Source: CAZJGF01 sp964545665
GTDB lineage: Bacteria > Chloroflexota > Dehalococcoidia > GIF9 > AB-539-J10
NCBI GenBank assembly: GCA_964545665.1
Contig: CAZJGF010000093.1
Coordinates: 1-6,079 of the forward strand
Direction of reading: 5' to 3'
Length of the DNA stretch: 6,079 bases
Of this stretch, positions 4,277 to 6,079 are shown piece by piece. How positions within the stretch are numbered: the stretch's first letter is position 1; each line of letters begins with the position of its first letter. The notes beneath the pieces are model-generated. The model saw nothing but the letters and a program-made list of their open reading frames with translations, made no database searches and was not told where the DNA came from. The translations under genes were made by a program, and so were the position numbers.

Positions 4277-6079
4277 ATGTGGCTTCTCTATATTAGCTGT
4301 GCCTGGGTGGCTGGGATATTCTTAGGCTCCAAAGTCGCCCTGCCGCTGGTTGCTCTCCCGCTGGGACTCCTGCCGCTGCTATTTATTCCCCTCTTGCCTA
4401 ATAGTAGAGGAAAGTTAATAGTCGCCGGGCTGTGCCTCGTGGCCCTTCTCGGGGGCGCTGTACACTTCCCATCGAGCCTGCCCAAGATAGATGAGCATTC
4501 CCTTTGTTTCTACAACGATGAGGGAGTGGTAGAGATACAAGGCATGGTGGCGGAGGAGCCAGACAGAAGAAGCACATTTTGCCAGCTAGAACTCGCCGCT
4601 CAGGAAATAAACATAGATGGCACAAAGAAAGAAANNNNNNNNNNNNNNNNNNNNNNNNNNNNNNNNNNNNNNNNNNNNNNNNNNNNNNNNNNNNNNNNNN
4701 NNNNNNNNNNNNNNNNNNNNNNNNNNNNNNNNNNGTTCGCTGGCTCAAGGCATCTTGCTGGGCATAAGGGGCAATATACCTTACGCTCTCAATCAAGCTT
4801 TTTCCCGGACAGGAACGGCACACTTGCTAGCTATCTCTGGTCTGCACATCAGCATCATCATTGGGATGGTGCTCAGTCTTGCCATTCTGGCTTTTGGCCG
4901 ACGGCACTCCATATATATCTGGCTGGCCCTCCTGGCCATCTGGCTTTATGTCTTGCTGACCGGGATGCGTCCGCCGGTAATTCGTGGAGCGATTATGGGC
5001 AGCTTGTTCTTGATGGCTGAATTTCTGGGCAGACAGCGAAGTGCTATCACTGCCCTGGCCTTTGCTGCTGCGGTGATGGTAGGAATCCAGCCTCAGATTT
5101 TGTGGAGAGTCTCCTTCCAGCTCAGCTTCCTGGCTATGGCCGGGCTTATTTTTCTTTATCCTTACTTCCAGACATGGGGAAGGAAGGGTGTTACCGCTTT
5201 GTTTGGCGACAGAGGGGCGTTGATAGCCACTGGCATTATGGTGACCGATGCCTTCGCCATAACTCTGGCTGCCGTTATAGCAGTATTGCCACTCATAGCC
5301 TACAACTTCGATATTGTCTCCCTGGTTGCTTTGCCGGCAACTTTTTTCTCGCTGCCGGCGCTGCCTGCTATCATTGTCACCGCTGCGCTGGTTGCCTTCG
5401 TCGGACTTCTCATCCCTCTGCTGGCACAGATCCTGGGCTGGATAGCCTGGCTTTTCCTTAGCTACTTACTTCTGGTTGTTGAGGGTTTCGACGCTTTGCC
5501 ATGTACCTCATTAGAATTGGCTGTTTCTCCACGGCAGGTTTGGGTCTATTACATCGTGCTGGCAGTGACTATGGCGTTCGTTAGCCGTAGAAGACAACTG
5601 GCTGGCTACTTCTCCAGGTTAGCTTCGGGAATGAAGGCAATGACCCCATCCCGCTTGCCCGGGAAGTGGCTCATCCCTCCTCTGTTGATAGTTGCCATCC
5701 TGGTCTGGTCGGTGGTCCTCACCATGCCCGATGATAAGCTCCATGTAAGCTTCCTTGATATTGGGCAAGGAGATGCCATTCTTATCCAAACGCCGGCTCG
5801 CCAGGACATACTCATTGATGGCGGTCCCGACCCGCAGAAAGCAAATCTGGAACTGAGCAAGAAGCTTTCCTTCTGGGATAGAACGATAGACCTGATGGTT
5901 TCCACCCAGCCTCAAGCCGACCATATCACTGGCCTGGTGGAGGTGCTGCAGAGGTATGAAGTAAATCAAGTGCTTGAGCCCGGTGTACCTTATGACTCCT
6001 CTATCTATCGGGAATGGCTTAAGCTGGTTGAACAGCGACAAATCAAGCACGAGATAGCCAGGGCAGGGCAGGAGATTGA
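4277..6079 (+). CDS. comEC: ComEC/Rec2-type DNA uptake channel, interrupted by an assembly gap and cut by the right edge
   Basis: ComEC is the inner-membrane channel that brings single-stranded DNA into the cell during transformation. The ATG at 4277 has AGGGG seven bases upstream. Residues 1-119 (to 4634) give three hydrophobic helices and the start of the DUF4131 domain. The reading frame resumes at 4737, one frame away from the first part, because the 100 N are a placeholder. It then stays open for 447 residues to the edge. The competence domain is clear: GTAHLLAISGLHI (4812-4850), LTGMRPPVIRGA and ILWRVSFQLSFLAMAGL. The C-terminal metallo-beta-lactamase-like domain starts HVSFLDIGQGD (about 5742-5774) and has IDGG. 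Its expected HxHxDH motif reads QPQADH (5907-5924), so two metal ligands are replaced. Compared with the family, about 100-130 residues are probably hidden by the gap. The apparent frame change is an artefact of gap length, not evidence of a mutation. Confidence 0.92.
4635..4734. other. Assembly gap of exactly 100 N
   Basis: The run length is the common placeholder for a gap of unknown size. It lies inside comEC, at the end of the DUF4131 region. Any reading frame translated through it is meaningless. Confidence 0.98.

Noticed and set aside
4735..5020. Continuation of the first comEC frame after the gap.
   Set aside because: It is only open because of the arbitrary N length. The protein it gives has no family motif, whereas the frame starting at 4737 gives clear ComEC.

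Overview
This is a bacterial window. It has clear AGGAGG-type ribosome binding sites, sigma70-like promoters, and PlsY and ComEC homologues. The style of these proteins (a divergent PlsY, a secreted caspase-like protein, flavoprotein pairs, a DUF433 antitoxin) resembles Chloroflexota of the Dehalococcoidia type. That assignment is a low-confidence impression from the proteins, not a proof. A run of exactly 100 N shows this is a draft scaffold.

Layout: everything up to about 4030 is read on the minus strand, and one large gene (comEC) is read on the plus strand. From the left the window holds: the first codons of an unknown gene leaving the left edge, with its own good promoter; plsY (membrane phospholipid synthesis); a secreted caspase-like (C14) protein behind a promoter covered by a perfect palindrome; a 345-base intergenic stretch holding two kinds of dispersed repeat and an A/T-tract array; an iron-sulfur flavoprotein and a flavodoxin that look like a two-gene operon; a 302-base stretch of strong inverted repeats that may be a structured RNA or a mobile-element scar; a DUF433 antitoxin gene whose overlapping partner toxin has been reduced to a frameshifted remnant; and a divergent promoter region. 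comEC follows (DNA uptake channel), broken by the N gap and running off the right edge.

The genes do not form one pathway. The two flavoproteins probably work as redox partners. DUF433 plus the toxin remnant is a decayed toxin-antitoxin module. plsY and comEC are core functions. Two repeat families link the intergenic regions: a 24-27 bp element lies downstream of three successive minus-strand genes, and a ~64 bp direct repeat brackets the flavoprotein/antitoxin segment. No rRNA, tRNA, CRISPR array or intact transposase was seen. I did not find a complete new multi-gene system. The best leads are the palindrome-controlled secreted caspase, the intergenic repeat families, the folded stretch before the toxin remnant, and the altered metal-binding motif in ComEC.
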